Shown here: positions 43,408 through 50,416 of the stretch, in pieces
Position numbering within the stretch: position 1 is the first letter of the stretch
How the letters are laid out: the number at the start of each line of letters is the position of its first letter
Program-made: the position numbers and the translations under genes
Assembly: GCA_945912145.1 (NCBI GenBank)
Contig: CAMEBF010000002.1
Coordinates: 1-64,000, forward strand
Length of the DNA: 64,000 nucleotides
From: an uncultured Clostridia bacterium
GTDB taxonomy: Bacteria; Bacillota; Clostridia; Oscillospirales; Acutalibacteraceae
Direction: 5' to 3'
Notes under the pieces: generated by a model
Told to the model about the DNA's origin: nothing
Databases searched by the model: none
Seen by the model: the letters and a program-made list of their open reading frames with translations, nothing else

Positions 43408-43448
43408 GGCTCTGCAATCCGAAAACTTTCATCAGGAGGCTGAACGAA

Positions 43449-44168
43449 ATGGATACGATTAAATTCGATAAAAAAGAGACGCTCATGGTCGCGCACAGAG
43501 GCTTAAGCGGCATTGAAAAGGAAAACACGAACGCCGCGTTTGTCGCCGCCGGCAACAGAAGCTACTACGGCATCGAGACCGACGTACACAAAACGCTTGA
43601 CGGCAAATATGTCGTTTTTCACGACGATACGACGGGACGCGTCGCGATTGACAATATGGAAGTGGAGAAAACGACGTTCGACTGTCTGCGGAATCTCCTG
43701 CTGACTGACATCGACGGCAAAAAGGGTCGCTCCGATATCCGCATTCCGACGCTGGCCGAATATATTTCCATCTGCAAAAAGTATGAAAAGATCGCCGTGC
43801 TCGAGCTGAAAAACGCTTTCGCGGAAAAAGAGATTTTCGAGATCGTCGATATCATCAAAGACCTGGACTACCTCGACAATGTGATCTTCATCTCGTTCTG
43901 CCTGGAGAATCTCGTGATTCTCCGCGCAAAATATCCCGAGCAGCCTGCGCAGTTCTTAGTGGACGATTATCAGGATTCGCTGATTGATATTCTCAAAAAG
44001 AATAATCTCGATCTGGACATCGACTATCACGCGCTGACGGCGGACAACATGAAAGCGCTCCACGACGCAGGCATCAAAGTCAATTGCTGGACGTGCAACG
44101 ATCCCGAAGCGGGCGCAAAACTTGCCGAATGGGGCATTGAATACATCACCTCCAACATTCTCGAATGA
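43449..44168 (+). CDS. Glycerophosphodiester phosphodiesterase
   Basis: A 239-residue cytoplasmic GDPD of the UgpQ type: AHRGLSG (catalytic His near 17), GIETDVHKTLDG with the metal acids, VFHDDT, and late KVNCWTCNDPE. Such enzymes free glycerol 3-phosphate from glycerophosphodiesters, or trim glycerol-phosphate polymers. ATG 43449 is preferred for its AGGAGG 10 bases before. Its stop overlaps the next start (ATGA). Confidence 0.92.
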   Translation: MDTIKFDKKETLMVAHRGLSGIEKENTNAAFVAAGNRSYYGIETDVHKTLDGKYVVFHDDTTGRVAIDNMEVEKTTFDCLRNLLLTDIDGKKGRSDIRIPTLAEYISICKKYEKIAVLELKNAFAEKEIFEIVDIIKDLDYLDNVIFISFCLENLVILRAKYPEQPAQFLVDDYQDSLIDILKKNNLDLDIDYHALTADNMKALHDAGIKVNCWTCNDPEAGAKLAEWGIEYITSNILE

Positions 44169-45202
44169 TCGAAACGGTCTGGGAGAAAGCGGCACAGACG
44201 AAAAAGCCTGTTCTGCTCTACGGAACGGGCAACGGTGCCGATAAAATTATGGACGAGCTGACAAGGCTCGGCGTGAATGTTTCCGGCGTATTCGCCAGCG
44301 ACAGCTTCGTGCGCAAGCGGACGTTCCGCGAATTTCCCGTCCTGAGCTATTCCGAAGCGAAAAAGCAATTCGGCGATTTTCTCGTCCTCGTGGCGTTCGG
44401 CACCAACCGTCCGGATGTTATGCGGAATATCCTCAGCATTTCTTCCGAACAGGAGTTATACGCCGTTGACGTCCCTGTCGTCGGCAACGAAATCTTCAAC
44501 GCTGCCTTTTATCAGGCGCATAAAGATGAGATCGAGACGGTTCGCCGTCTGCTCGCTGACGAAGAATCACGCCGCATTTACGACGCCATCATCCGTTTCA
44601 AACTCGGCGGAGAACTGCCCGTTCTGCTCTCGAGTCAGACGGACAAGGAAGAAGCCTACAAAAATCTTTTGCGTCTGAACGATGACGAAATCTATATGGA
44701 TTTAGGTGCATTCAACGGCGACACCGTGTTGGAATTTGTCTCGCACACGAGGTCATACCGCAAAATTTACGCCGTAGAGCCTGACGAACGGAATTTCAAA
44801 AAGTTTTGTGACAACACCGCGCATCTCCGTCATATCGAACGTCTGCGTCTGTGCGCGTCCGACAGCACAGAAGAAACGCTGTTTGCTTCTCGCGGAGGAC
44901 GTAGTGGCACGCAGCAACAAAACGGCTTCCCGGTTCCGTGCGACACCGTCGATCATATTCTCGGCGGTCAGGATATAACATACATCAAATTTGATGTAGA
45001 AGGGATGGAAGCCGCAGCAATCCGAGGTGCCGAAGAAACGATCAGAACCCGTAAACCGAAGCTGCTTGTCTCCTGCTATCACCGTTCGGAGGATATTTTT
45101 TCTCTTGCCCTGCAAATCATGAGTCTGCGGTCGGATTACCGGCTTGCCATACGCCATTTTCCCTATATCCCCGCATGGGACACCCAATTCTATTTTACCT
45201 GA
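44165..45202 (+). CDS. FkbM-family methyltransferase with N-terminal nucleotide-fold extension
   Basis: A 345-residue protein. Residues 1-120 contain LLYGTGNGADKIMDELTRLG, a Rossmann-like part of the kind that precedes sugar-modifying domains. Residues 170-345 are an FkbM methyltransferase: MDLGAFNGDTVLEFVS (SAM loop), IYAVEPDERNFKKF, and YIKFDVEGMEAAAIRGAEET. It is coupled to the GDPD gene by a 4-base overlap. O-methylation of a surface glycan is the likely job. Confidence 0.87.
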   Translation: MIETVWEKAAQTKKPVLLYGTGNGADKIMDELTRLGVNVSGVFASDSFVRKRTFREFPVLSYSEAKKQFGDFLVLVAFGTNRPDVMRNILSISSEQELYAVDVPVVGNEIFNAAFYQAHKDEIETVRRLLADEESRRIYDAIIRFKLGGELPVLLSSQTDKEEAYKNLLRLNDDEIYMDLGAFNGDTVLEFVSHTRSYRKIYAVEPDERNFKKFCDNTAHLRHIERLRLCASDSTEETLFASRGGRSGTQQQNGFPVPCDTVDHILGGQDITYIKFDVEGMEAAAIRGAEETIRTRKPKLLVSCYHRSEDIFSLALQIMSLRSDYRLAIRHFPYIPAWDTQFYFT

Positions 45203-45215
45203 AAGGAACGATACC

Positions 45216-45938
45216 ATGAAAAAAATCACCGCCGTTTTTCTGACGGTTCTGCTCTTGGCCGTTTCGCTGTTTTCCCTTACGGGCTCAGCATGGGGAACGC
45301 CGCAGCTGATGCTCGCCGCGCACTATAATGCGGACGATCAGCTCATCACCGTCCAGTACCGTCTGCTCGATTTGGCCGGTACGGAAAGCGCGGATTTCCG
45401 GCTGAAATACAATTCCGATATGATGGAACTTGATTCGTATACCACCAATAAAATAGCCAATTGCTTTACTGAGCTCGGCGTCAAGCAGGATGACAAAAAC
45501 ATCATTGCGATTGAATTTGTCGATTTGTATCACGTTGAGGAAAGCGACTGCGAAGAGGACGGCAGTGCCACGATCGCAACGCTTGTTTTTAAGCTGACCG
45601 ATAAAAATGCCGCCGATGCCGTCTTTATCGCTACGGCCGACAGTTGCGCGATGGACCCCAATTCCGAGAATGTCTCTCTCGACCGCGCCACGTTAAAAAT
45701 CGCGCTGAACGGCGGCACGACATCGTCATCCACCGTCGAAGGCTATGAAATTCCGGAGGATATGCTCGGCAAGCCGTCGTCCTCTGACAAGCAGAACAGT
45801 GAAAAGCAGAATATCCAAAAAATCGTAATTGCCGCCTGTCTCGCCGCCGCTGTATTCGTGATCGCTCTTATTGTCATTGTTGTTTACTATCGCAAAAAGG
45901 GCGATGATAAAGGCGAAAAAACGAAAACTAAAAATTAA
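45216..45938 (+). CDS. Membrane-anchored cohesin-like protein
   Basis: A 240-residue exported protein: signal peptide (MKKITAVFLTVLLLAVSLF), a single domain of about 145 residues with the strand pattern of cohesins (ADFRLKYNSDMMELDSY; IIAIEFVDLYH; EDGSATIATLVFKLTD), a Ser/Asn linker, and a C-terminal membrane helix (IAACLAAAVFVIALIVIVV) followed by basic residues. This would hold one cohesin on the outer face of the membrane, as a small anchoring scaffoldin. The two dockerin proteins in this window are natural candidate partners. The cohesin call rests on pattern and needs a profile search. AAAGGAACG precedes ATG; 13 bases after fkbM. Confidence 0.62.
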   Translation: MKKITAVFLTVLLLAVSLFSLTGSAWGTPQLMLAAHYNADDQLITVQYRLLDLAGTESADFRLKYNSDMMELDSYTTNKIANCFTELGVKQDDKNIIAIEFVDLYHVEESDCEEDGSATIATLVFKLTDKNAADAVFIATADSCAMDPNSENVSLDRATLKIALNGGTTSSSTVEGYEIPEDMLGKPSSSDKQNSEKQNIQKIVIAACLAAAVFVIALIVIVVYYRKKGDDKGEKTKTKN

Positions 45939-45946
45939 ATCTAACA

Positions 45947-45995
45947 AGAGAAGTCGCATCTCCTCACAAAAGGAATATACGACTTCTCTTTTTAT
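45947..45995 (+). terminator. Terminator of the GDPD-FkbM-cohesin operon
   Basis: AGAGAAGTCG and CGACTTCTCT arms around an imperfect loop with TTTTTATT after; the next promoter's TTGACA starts directly after it. Confidence 0.85.
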
Positions 45996-46023
45996 TGACA
46001 AATTCCGTTAGATCCCCTATAAT
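45995..46023 (+). promoter_or_regulatory. Promoter of the candidate type I toxin
   Basis: TTGACA 45995-46000, 17-base spacer, TATAAT 46018-46023: full consensus. Confidence 0.88.
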
Positions 46024-46083
46024 AAATAAGTCAAGAGGCAACAGAAGCGGTTAGCACACCAAGCGAAAGCGAGGTGATGCCCT

Positions 46084-46167
46084 ATGGCGAAAGTATTGAT
46101 CTTTTTGCTTGTCTTTATTTTACATAAAGAAACTAAGTCAATCACCGTAACCATCAGAAAAAAATAA
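46084..46167 (+). CDS. Candidate type I toxin peptide, 27 residues
   Basis: MAKVLIFLLVFILHKET followed by KSITVTIRKK: a short N-terminal membrane helix and a basic tail, the general make-up of type I toxins such as Fst, TxpA and AapA. GAGGTGAT is 5 bases before ATG. The mRNA would run from about 46030 to the terminator at 46278-46299; its 5' and 3' ends are complementary, as in type I toxin mRNAs that are made untranslatable until processed. The 3' UTR is covered by an antisense RNA. Toxicity is inferred; no named family was recognised. Confidence 0.7.
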   Translation: MAKVLIFLLVFILHKETKSITVTIRKK

Positions 46168-46244
46168 CCGCCCTGTTGGCGGACAGAGCAGTTATTCATT
46201 AAAATAACACTTTTTCGGCTAACCGCTTTGAACGGTTACCTCTT
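46156..46244 (-). ncRNA. Candidate antisense antitoxin RNA
   Basis: About 88 nt on the minus strand from the promoter at 46251-46279 to a hairpin AATAAC-GC-CTGT / ACAG-GC-GTTATT (46163-46196) followed on the minus strand by seven T. It is fully complementary to the last codons and the 3' UTR of the toxin mRNA, like RatA against txpA. Confidence 0.7.
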
Positions 46245-46250
46245 GGCTTT

Positions 46251-46279
46251 ATTATATCCGAAAAACGGTAAAATGTCAA
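46251..46279 (-). promoter_or_regulatory. Promoter of the antisense RNA
   Basis: Minus strand TTGACA (46274-46279), 17-base spacer, TATAAT (46251-46256): full consensus, at least as strong as the toxin promoter. Confidence 0.88.
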
Positions 46280-46299
46280 GCCCGCAGGGGCTTTTTTTT
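46278..46299 (+). terminator. Terminator of the toxin mRNA
   Basis: AGCCC-GCAG-GGGCT followed by eight T on the plus strand; no plus-strand gene other than the toxin is near. Confidence 0.8.
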
Positions 46300-46315
46300 G
46301 TTGCCAAGTTTCATT

Positions 46316-46885
46316 TTACAATCCTGTCAGCATTCCGGCGGCATCGGGAGACGCCAAAAGCTTCCAATGCTCGGCGGTATAGGCCGCTGACGCGCCGTGA
46401 TGCAGAACCTCGCAAAATTCCCCGGCGATCATCTCCGTATTGATGCTGCCCGGCATCTCCGGCTGAAAGATCAAGCGATACCGTCCGCCGTCCGTGAAAA
46501 GCTCGCTTTTTTTGAGCTTCACCGTTTTCAGAAGATGACGCGACAACTCGATCATCTCGTCGATGCCGTCCGCCTGGCAGACGACCTTTTTCTCTCCGAT
46601 TTTGACAAGCTGCTTTCTGCCGCTGCGACCCGACGGCTCATCCGACACGGTGAAAAAGATCAGACAGCCGCCGTTGCTGTCCGGCAACGCTTCGATCAAC
46701 ATTTTCTGCGTCAGCGAGATCTCACGACCCAACTCATGCCGCGCCTCGTCGAGCAGCTCCCACAAAACCCGTCTTGTTTCGATATTGGAATAATCAAGAT
46801 CTTCATATGTAATATCCAATTCCACCATATCGTCATGCGTCAGCTCAACGCAGATTTTATTTTCCGTCTGAGCAATAATGTGCAT
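46316..46885 (-). CDS. mecA: MecA-family adaptor of the Clp protease
   Basis: A 189-residue MecA/NegA homologue, an adaptor that brings substrates to ClpC. The N-terminal substrate domain (MHIIAQTENKICVELTHDDM, VELDITYEDLDY) and C-terminal ClpC-binding domain (LFTDGGRYRLIFQPEMPG) are both present; the acidic linker is short, which explains the length below the 218 of Bacillus. A single gene with its own promoter, ending 17 bases from the toxin terminator. Confidence 0.87.
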   Translation of the reverse strand: MHIIAQTENKICVELTHDDMVELDITYEDLDYSNIETRRVLWELLDEARHELGREISLTQKMLIEALPDSNGGCLIFFTVSDEPSGRSGRKQLVKIGEKKVVCQADGIDEMIELSRHLLKTVKLKKSELFTDGGRYRLIFQPEMPGSINTEMIAGEFCEVLHHGASAAYTAEHWKLLASPDAAGMLTGL

Positions 46886-46916
46886 TCTGACAACTCCCTT
46901 TCAATACTCTACTACT

Positions 46917-46945
46917 ATGATATTCCCGGGACGGGCAATTTGCAA
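46917..46945 (-). promoter_or_regulatory. Promoter of mecA
   Basis: Minus strand TTGCAA (46940-46945), 17-base spacer, TATCAT (46917-46922). Confidence 0.7.
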
Positions 46946-47004
46946 TGCAAAAAATTTTCCTGAAAAGATTCAATAATTTTTCACAATTAGGCATCTGATT
47001 TCTA

Positions 47005-47033
47005 TTGCATTTTTCCAAAAAAGATGGTATAAT
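47005..47033 (+). promoter_or_regulatory. Promoter of the ceramidase-like gene
   Basis: TTGCAT 47005-47010, 17-base spacer, TATAAT 47028-47033. Confidence 0.78.
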
Positions 47034-47067
47034 CCTCTTATCATTCTATATTTAGGTAGTGATACAA

Positions 47068-48795
47068 ATGAAAAAGAAAGCAAAGGTATTTCTTTCCCTC
47101 GTACTTTGTACGGTCATGTTATTTACCTCTGTTACGGGAGCGACCGCCGCAACGGTAACCGGCTCCGAACAGAGCAGCGTTAAGGATTCCGTGATGGAAA
47201 CCATCGCAGGCGGACTGAATACGGCGTTCAACGTCGTAGTGGAAAAGCTCCTGGGTGCTATCGTCAAGGTACTGCCTTCCACCGTCAAGGTCGGAAAAGC
47301 GGACAGCTTTGTCAGCGAAAACTTCTATGACGGCACGGACGAATTTATCGACGAGCCGGCTGAAAACGCCCGGTGGAGCCTTGGCTATTCCTCCGCTTCC
47401 ATCGTGCCGAACGATTTCAGCAAGGGCATTTACTGCAAGGGCGGCTATTCCGTCAATAAAAAACTGACCGATCTGCTCGACGATCTGCGCGTTCGCGTCG
47501 TCGTACTTGATGACGGCAGCGGCCGCGGTGCTTCTGTTTTTGCGGTCGTGGACTGCTTAGGTCTTGCAAATGACGACGTCCGACGCATCCGCGCTGCGCT
47601 CTCCGATTTTGCCGAGGCGAACAACATCGCGAGCATCAACGTCTCCGCGACGCACGTTCACAGCGGCATTGACACACAGGGAATTTATACCGATACCTTT
47701 AAGAAAGCCATTGTCAACCTCAGCGAAGCCATCATCGGCGGCAACGATCTTGAACCAGCCGTCAATGAAAGCTTTATGTATAACCTGATCGCGAAAACCG
47801 TTCAATGCGTCAAAGAGGCTTACGCTTCTATGACGCCCGGCACGCTGACCTACGCGCATACCGACATCAGCGATTATGTGCGCGACAGAACGGCTCCCGA
47901 TATTTCCATCGACGAGCTGTACCGTCTGATGTTCACGCCTGCCGACGGATCCAAGGGCACCATCATCGCCAACATGGGCGTGCATCCCGAATGCATCGGC
48001 TTCGGCAACGACATCGCCACGGCGGATTTCGTTTACTACACGGAGAAGGTCATCAACGACGCCGGTTATAACTTCATGTTCATTCAGGGCGCCGTCGGCA
48101 CCATCACCGAGAGCATGAGCGTGTCCGATGACGGCATCTGCGACAACCGCATCACCTCCACGCAGCGTTACGGCGAAGAGATCGGCTATCTCCTGCTGGG
48201 CATGACGCTGACCGAAGAGGAGCGCATCGCGACGGTCGTTGACCCCGAGCGTGAAGCCAAGGCCGCCGATTCCGAAACCTATACGGCGTGGTATGAGAAC
48301 CACACGCAGGAAACGGAAAAAGTAGTCGAGCCGATTCTGAATATCCGGCTTGCAGAGTATCTCGCGCCGGTCGAGAACGGCGTATATCAGGCGCTCGGCA
48401 AGCTCTCCATGGCAAACAACAAAATGCTGACCGATGAGAACGGTCAGATCCTCACCGTAACGGAAGTCGGCTACATGGAGCTCGGCACGGACATCAAAGT
48501 CATTCTCTGCCCCGGTGAAACCTACGCCGAACTGATTAAAGGCGGCGACAACATGGAAGGCTTCGCCTACGACACCGCTTACGAAATCATGGGCACGGAA
48601 GATGTTCTGGTCTTCGACCTGATGAACGACGCCGCCGGCTACATCATGCCCGACGATTACTTCACCTACGCGACCGTCCGCTACAAAAACGGCTCCATCA
48701 CGATTGACAGCAGTTGGGGACTGACTTCCCTTGGTCGCCACGCCGCGTCCAATATTTACGGCGCGATCTATGATGTATACGACAGCGTAAAATAA
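47068..48795 (+). CDS. Secreted neutral/alkaline ceramidase-like hydrolase
   Basis: A 575-residue exported protein with signal peptide (KVFLSLVLCTVMLFTSVTGA). After an amphipathic stretch (GGLNTAFNVVVEKLLGAIV) comes a domain like the N-terminal part of neutral ceramidases (Pfam Ceramidase_alk): VVDCLGLANDDVRRIR, the zinc motif region NVSATHVHSGIDTQG, NMGVHPECIGFGND, and FIQGAVGTITESMS. The family cleaves ceramide to sphingosine and fatty acid; host or diet sphingolipids are possible substrates, but the bacterial clade includes proteins of unproven substrate. ATG 47068 is used; the ribosome site (AGGTAGTGAT) is weak. Monocistronic. Confidence 0.78.
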   Translation: MKKKAKVFLSLVLCTVMLFTSVTGATAATVTGSEQSSVKDSVMETIAGGLNTAFNVVVEKLLGAIVKVLPSTVKVGKADSFVSENFYDGTDEFIDEPAENARWSLGYSSASIVPNDFSKGIYCKGGYSVNKKLTDLLDDLRVRVVVLDDGSGRGASVFAVVDCLGLANDDVRRIRAALSDFAEANNIASINVSATHVHSGIDTQGIYTDTFKKAIVNLSEAIIGGNDLEPAVNESFMYNLIAKTVQCVKEAYASMTPGTLTYAHTDISDYVRDRTAPDISIDELYRLMFTPADGSKGTIIANMGVHPECIGFGNDIATADFVYYTEKVINDAGYNFMFIQGAVGTITESMSVSDDGICDNRITSTQRYGEEIGYLLLGMTLTEEERIATVVDPEREAKAADSETYTAWYENHTQETEKVVEPILNIRLAEYLAPVENGVYQALGKLSMANNKMLTDENGQILTVTEVGYMELGTDIKVILCPGETYAELIKGGDNMEGFAYDTAYEIMGTEDVLVFDLMNDAAGYIMPDDYFTYATVRYKNGSITIDSSWGLTSLGRHAASNIYGAIYDVYDSVK

Positions 48796-48814
48796 AATAG
48801 GATAATAAGCAAAA

Positions 48815-48851
48815 TCACCCGATCGAGCAGGTCGGGTGAATCATTTTTTTT
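48815..48851 (+). terminator. Terminator after the ceramidase-like gene
   Basis: TCACCCGA / TCGGGTGA stem followed by ATCATTTTTTTT. Confidence 0.88.
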
Positions 48852-48854
48852 GCG

Positions 48855-49106
48855 TCAAATCCTGAAATCATGCCGACAACCGCTGTCGCTTCCGATTGCT
48901 TCAAAAGCCTGAATCACGGCGTCTATTTTCATAAAGCATTCACAGTCGTCTAATGTATCGTCGGCAAGAATATCCTTGATTTTTTGAAGCGTTTGATAAC
49001 AAGTCTCCTGAACAATTTTCTCAGGATCAAAATGAAGATCGGGAAAAGTAACCTCCACTCGCTCCGTCATCAACGCATGATACAGAATTTGTTCATATAG
49101 ATCCAT
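48855..49106 (-). CDS. Small acidic protein divergent from an Xre regulator
   Basis: An 83-residue cytoplasmic protein (MDLYEQILYHALMTERVEV, later CYQTLQKIKDILADDTLDD and ECFMKIDAVIQAFE), largely helical and acidic. ATG 49106 is 8 bases from GGAGG; two start codons upstream are too near the site. Its promoter (minus TTGAAT-17-TATAAT, about 49131-49158) overlaps the two operators shared with the Xre gene. The layout of helix-rich small protein divergent from Xre recurs in Clostridia; function unknown. A toxin-antitoxin role is possible but unsupported. Confidence 0.65.
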   Translation of the reverse strand: MDLYEQILYHALMTERVEVTFPDLHFDPEKIVQETCYQTLQKIKDILADDTLDDCECFMKIDAVIQAFEAIGSDSGCRHDFRI

Positions 49107-49133
49107 ATACATCACCTCCGCTTGTCTATATTA

Positions 49134-49175
49134 TATCTGTATTCAAGATAAAATTCAATATCTTTATTCCAGATA
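49134..49175. promoter_or_regulatory. Paired operators between the Xre gene and its divergent neighbour
   Basis: Two copies of TATCT-N7-AGATA (49134-49150 and 49159-49175), centres 25 bases apart, over the divergent promoters. The Xre product is the obvious binder. Confidence 0.65.
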
Positions 49176-49201
49176 TTTTATAATTTTACCGGTGATGTCA
49201 T

Positions 49202-49432
49202 ATGGTATTTAAGCATTTAAAAGGTTTACGCGAGGACGGCGATTTCCGACAGAAAGATATTGCCGCCGTTCTGGGCGTTTCACAGAACACATATTCTCAG
49301 TACGAGACCGGCGTCATTGCGCTAACCGATGAGATGATCCTGAAACTTGCGGATTTTTATCAAGTCAGCACCGATTACCTGCTTGACCGATCCGATAATC
49401 CCGAGCTGTATCAAAACACATCTGCTACATAA
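49202..49432 (+). CDS. Xre-family transcriptional regulator
   Basis: A 76-residue HTH_3 protein: RQKDIAAVLGVSQNTYSQYE forms the helix-turn-helix (residues 16-35), followed by the usual KLADFYQVSTDYLLDRSD. GGTGATGTC lies before ATG 49202. It likely represses itself and the 48855 gene through the paired operators. Confidence 0.88.
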   Translation: MVFKHLKGLREDGDFRQKDIAAVLGVSQNTYSQYETGVIALTDEMILKLADFYQVSTDYLLDRSDNPELYQNTSAT

Positions 49433-49487
49433 TGTATTTCAGGCAGAACCGTCAATCCGACGCCATACGAATCCTCTCAGGCATAAT

Positions 49488-49542
49488 CATTCTGCATTCT
49501 GCATTCTGCATTCTGCATTCTTCATTCTACATTCTGCATTCC
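49488..49542. repeat. Seven-base tandem repeat (ATTCTGC)
   Basis: About eight units of CATTCTG with single changes (CATTCTT, CATTCTA). The same heptamer series, inverted, is in the repeat at 12900-13022. Confidence 0.85.
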
Positions 49543-49566
49543 TTACAAAAATGTAAGGTTCCGGGC

Positions 49567-49615
49567 GAAAATGTAAGCCAAAGTTATGGTTTACGTTTTC
49601 TTTTTTTGTTACAAT
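49567..49615 (+). promoter_or_regulatory. Probable activator site and promoter of the bceAB-type operon
   Basis: Imperfect inverted repeat GAAAATGTAAGCC (49567-49579) and GGTTTACGTTTTC (49588-49600), 11 of 13 matching, then TACAAT at 49610-49615. The -35 region is poor and overlaps the right arm, as in BceR-type activated promoters. Confidence 0.6.
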
Positions 49616-49648
49616 GTCCTTGCAAACATTTGAAGGAGGACAATATAG

Positions 49649-50416
49649 ATGTCAATACTCACAGTCAGCAACGTAGGAAAGATTTACACTTCGCGTCTCG
49701 GCGGGAACCGTGTGCAGGCATTGACCGACGTTTCGTTTGCCGTGGAACCGGGAGAATATGTCGCGATCATGGGCGAATCCGGTTCGGGAAAAACAACGCT
49801 GCTCAATATCATCGCGTCACTCGACAAACCCACCGGCGGCGAAGTCAAAATCGCGGGACAGAACCTGGCTTCGATCCGCGAAAACGATCTGGCAGCGTTC
49901 CGGCGCAACAATCTCGGATTCGTCTTTCAGGATTTTAACCTGCTCGACACATTTTCCGTCAAGGACAACATTTTTCTGCCTCTTGTGCTCTCCGGCAAAA
50001 AATACGACGAGATGCGCGAACGCCTGACACCCATAGCGAGCCGTCTGCGGATTCAGAATATCCTCGAAAAATATCCGTACGAGATTTCCGGCGGTCAGAA
50101 ACAGCGCGTTGCGGCAGCGCGGGCTCTCATCACCAATCCGCAGTTACTGCTTGCGGACGAGCCGACCGGCGCGCTCGACTCCAGATCGGCAGACGAGCTG
50201 TTGGGGATTTTTACAGAGATCAATGACTTCGGTCAGACCATTCTGATGGTCACGCACTCCGTCAAAGCGGCGTGCACCGCCAAGCGCGTGCTCTTCATCA
50301 AGGACGGCCGCGTCTTCCACCAGCTCTACAAGGCGAACCTGAGCGACGACGAGATGTTCAAGCGTATTTCCGACACGCTCACCATCATTGCGACAGGCGG
50401 TGATGTGCATGAATAA
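49649..50416 (+). CDS. BceA-like ABC transporter ATPase
   Basis: A 255-residue MacB/Bce-type ATPase with Walker A GESGSGKTTLLN (about 44-55), Q-loop FVFQDFNLLDTFSV, signature ISGGQKQRVAAARAL and Walker B LLLADEPTGALDS. It pairs with the next gene, which it overlaps by 8 bases. The Bce class protects against peptide antibiotics that bind lipid II intermediates. GAAGGAGG lies before ATG. Confidence 0.93.
   Translation: MSILTVSNVGKIYTSRLGGNRVQALTDVSFAVEPGEYVAIMGESGSGKTTLLNIIASLDKPTGGEVKIAGQNLASIRENDLAAFRRNNLGFVFQDFNLLDTFSVKDNIFLPLVLSGKKYDEMRERLTPIASRLRIQNILEKYPYEISGGQKQRVAAARALITNPQLLLADEPTGALDSRSADELLGIFTEINDFGQTILMVTHSVKAACTAKRVLFIKDGRVFHQLYKANLSDDEMFKRISDTLTIIATGGDVHE

Larger units (their letters stand above)
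46032..46245. repeat. Inverted repeat pair framing the toxin-antitoxin locus
   Basis: CAAGAGGCAACAGAAGCGG + TTAGC (46032-46055) and its reverse complement with small changes (46218-46245; GCTAACCGCTTTGAACGG + TTACCTCTTG). The repeats lie directly after each of two convergent promoters, so the 5' ends of both RNAs are nearly the same and the long toxin mRNA can fold its 3' end back on its 5' end. Confidence 0.88.

Noticed and set aside
46077-46127. Alternative 16-codon frame starting at ATG 46077
   Set aside because: The ATG lies inside the ribosome site itself; the site is correctly placed for ATG 46084, whose product has a membrane helix and basic end.
49488-49542. CRISPR-like array
   Set aside because: The repeat unit is 7 bases with no spacers and there are no cas genes.
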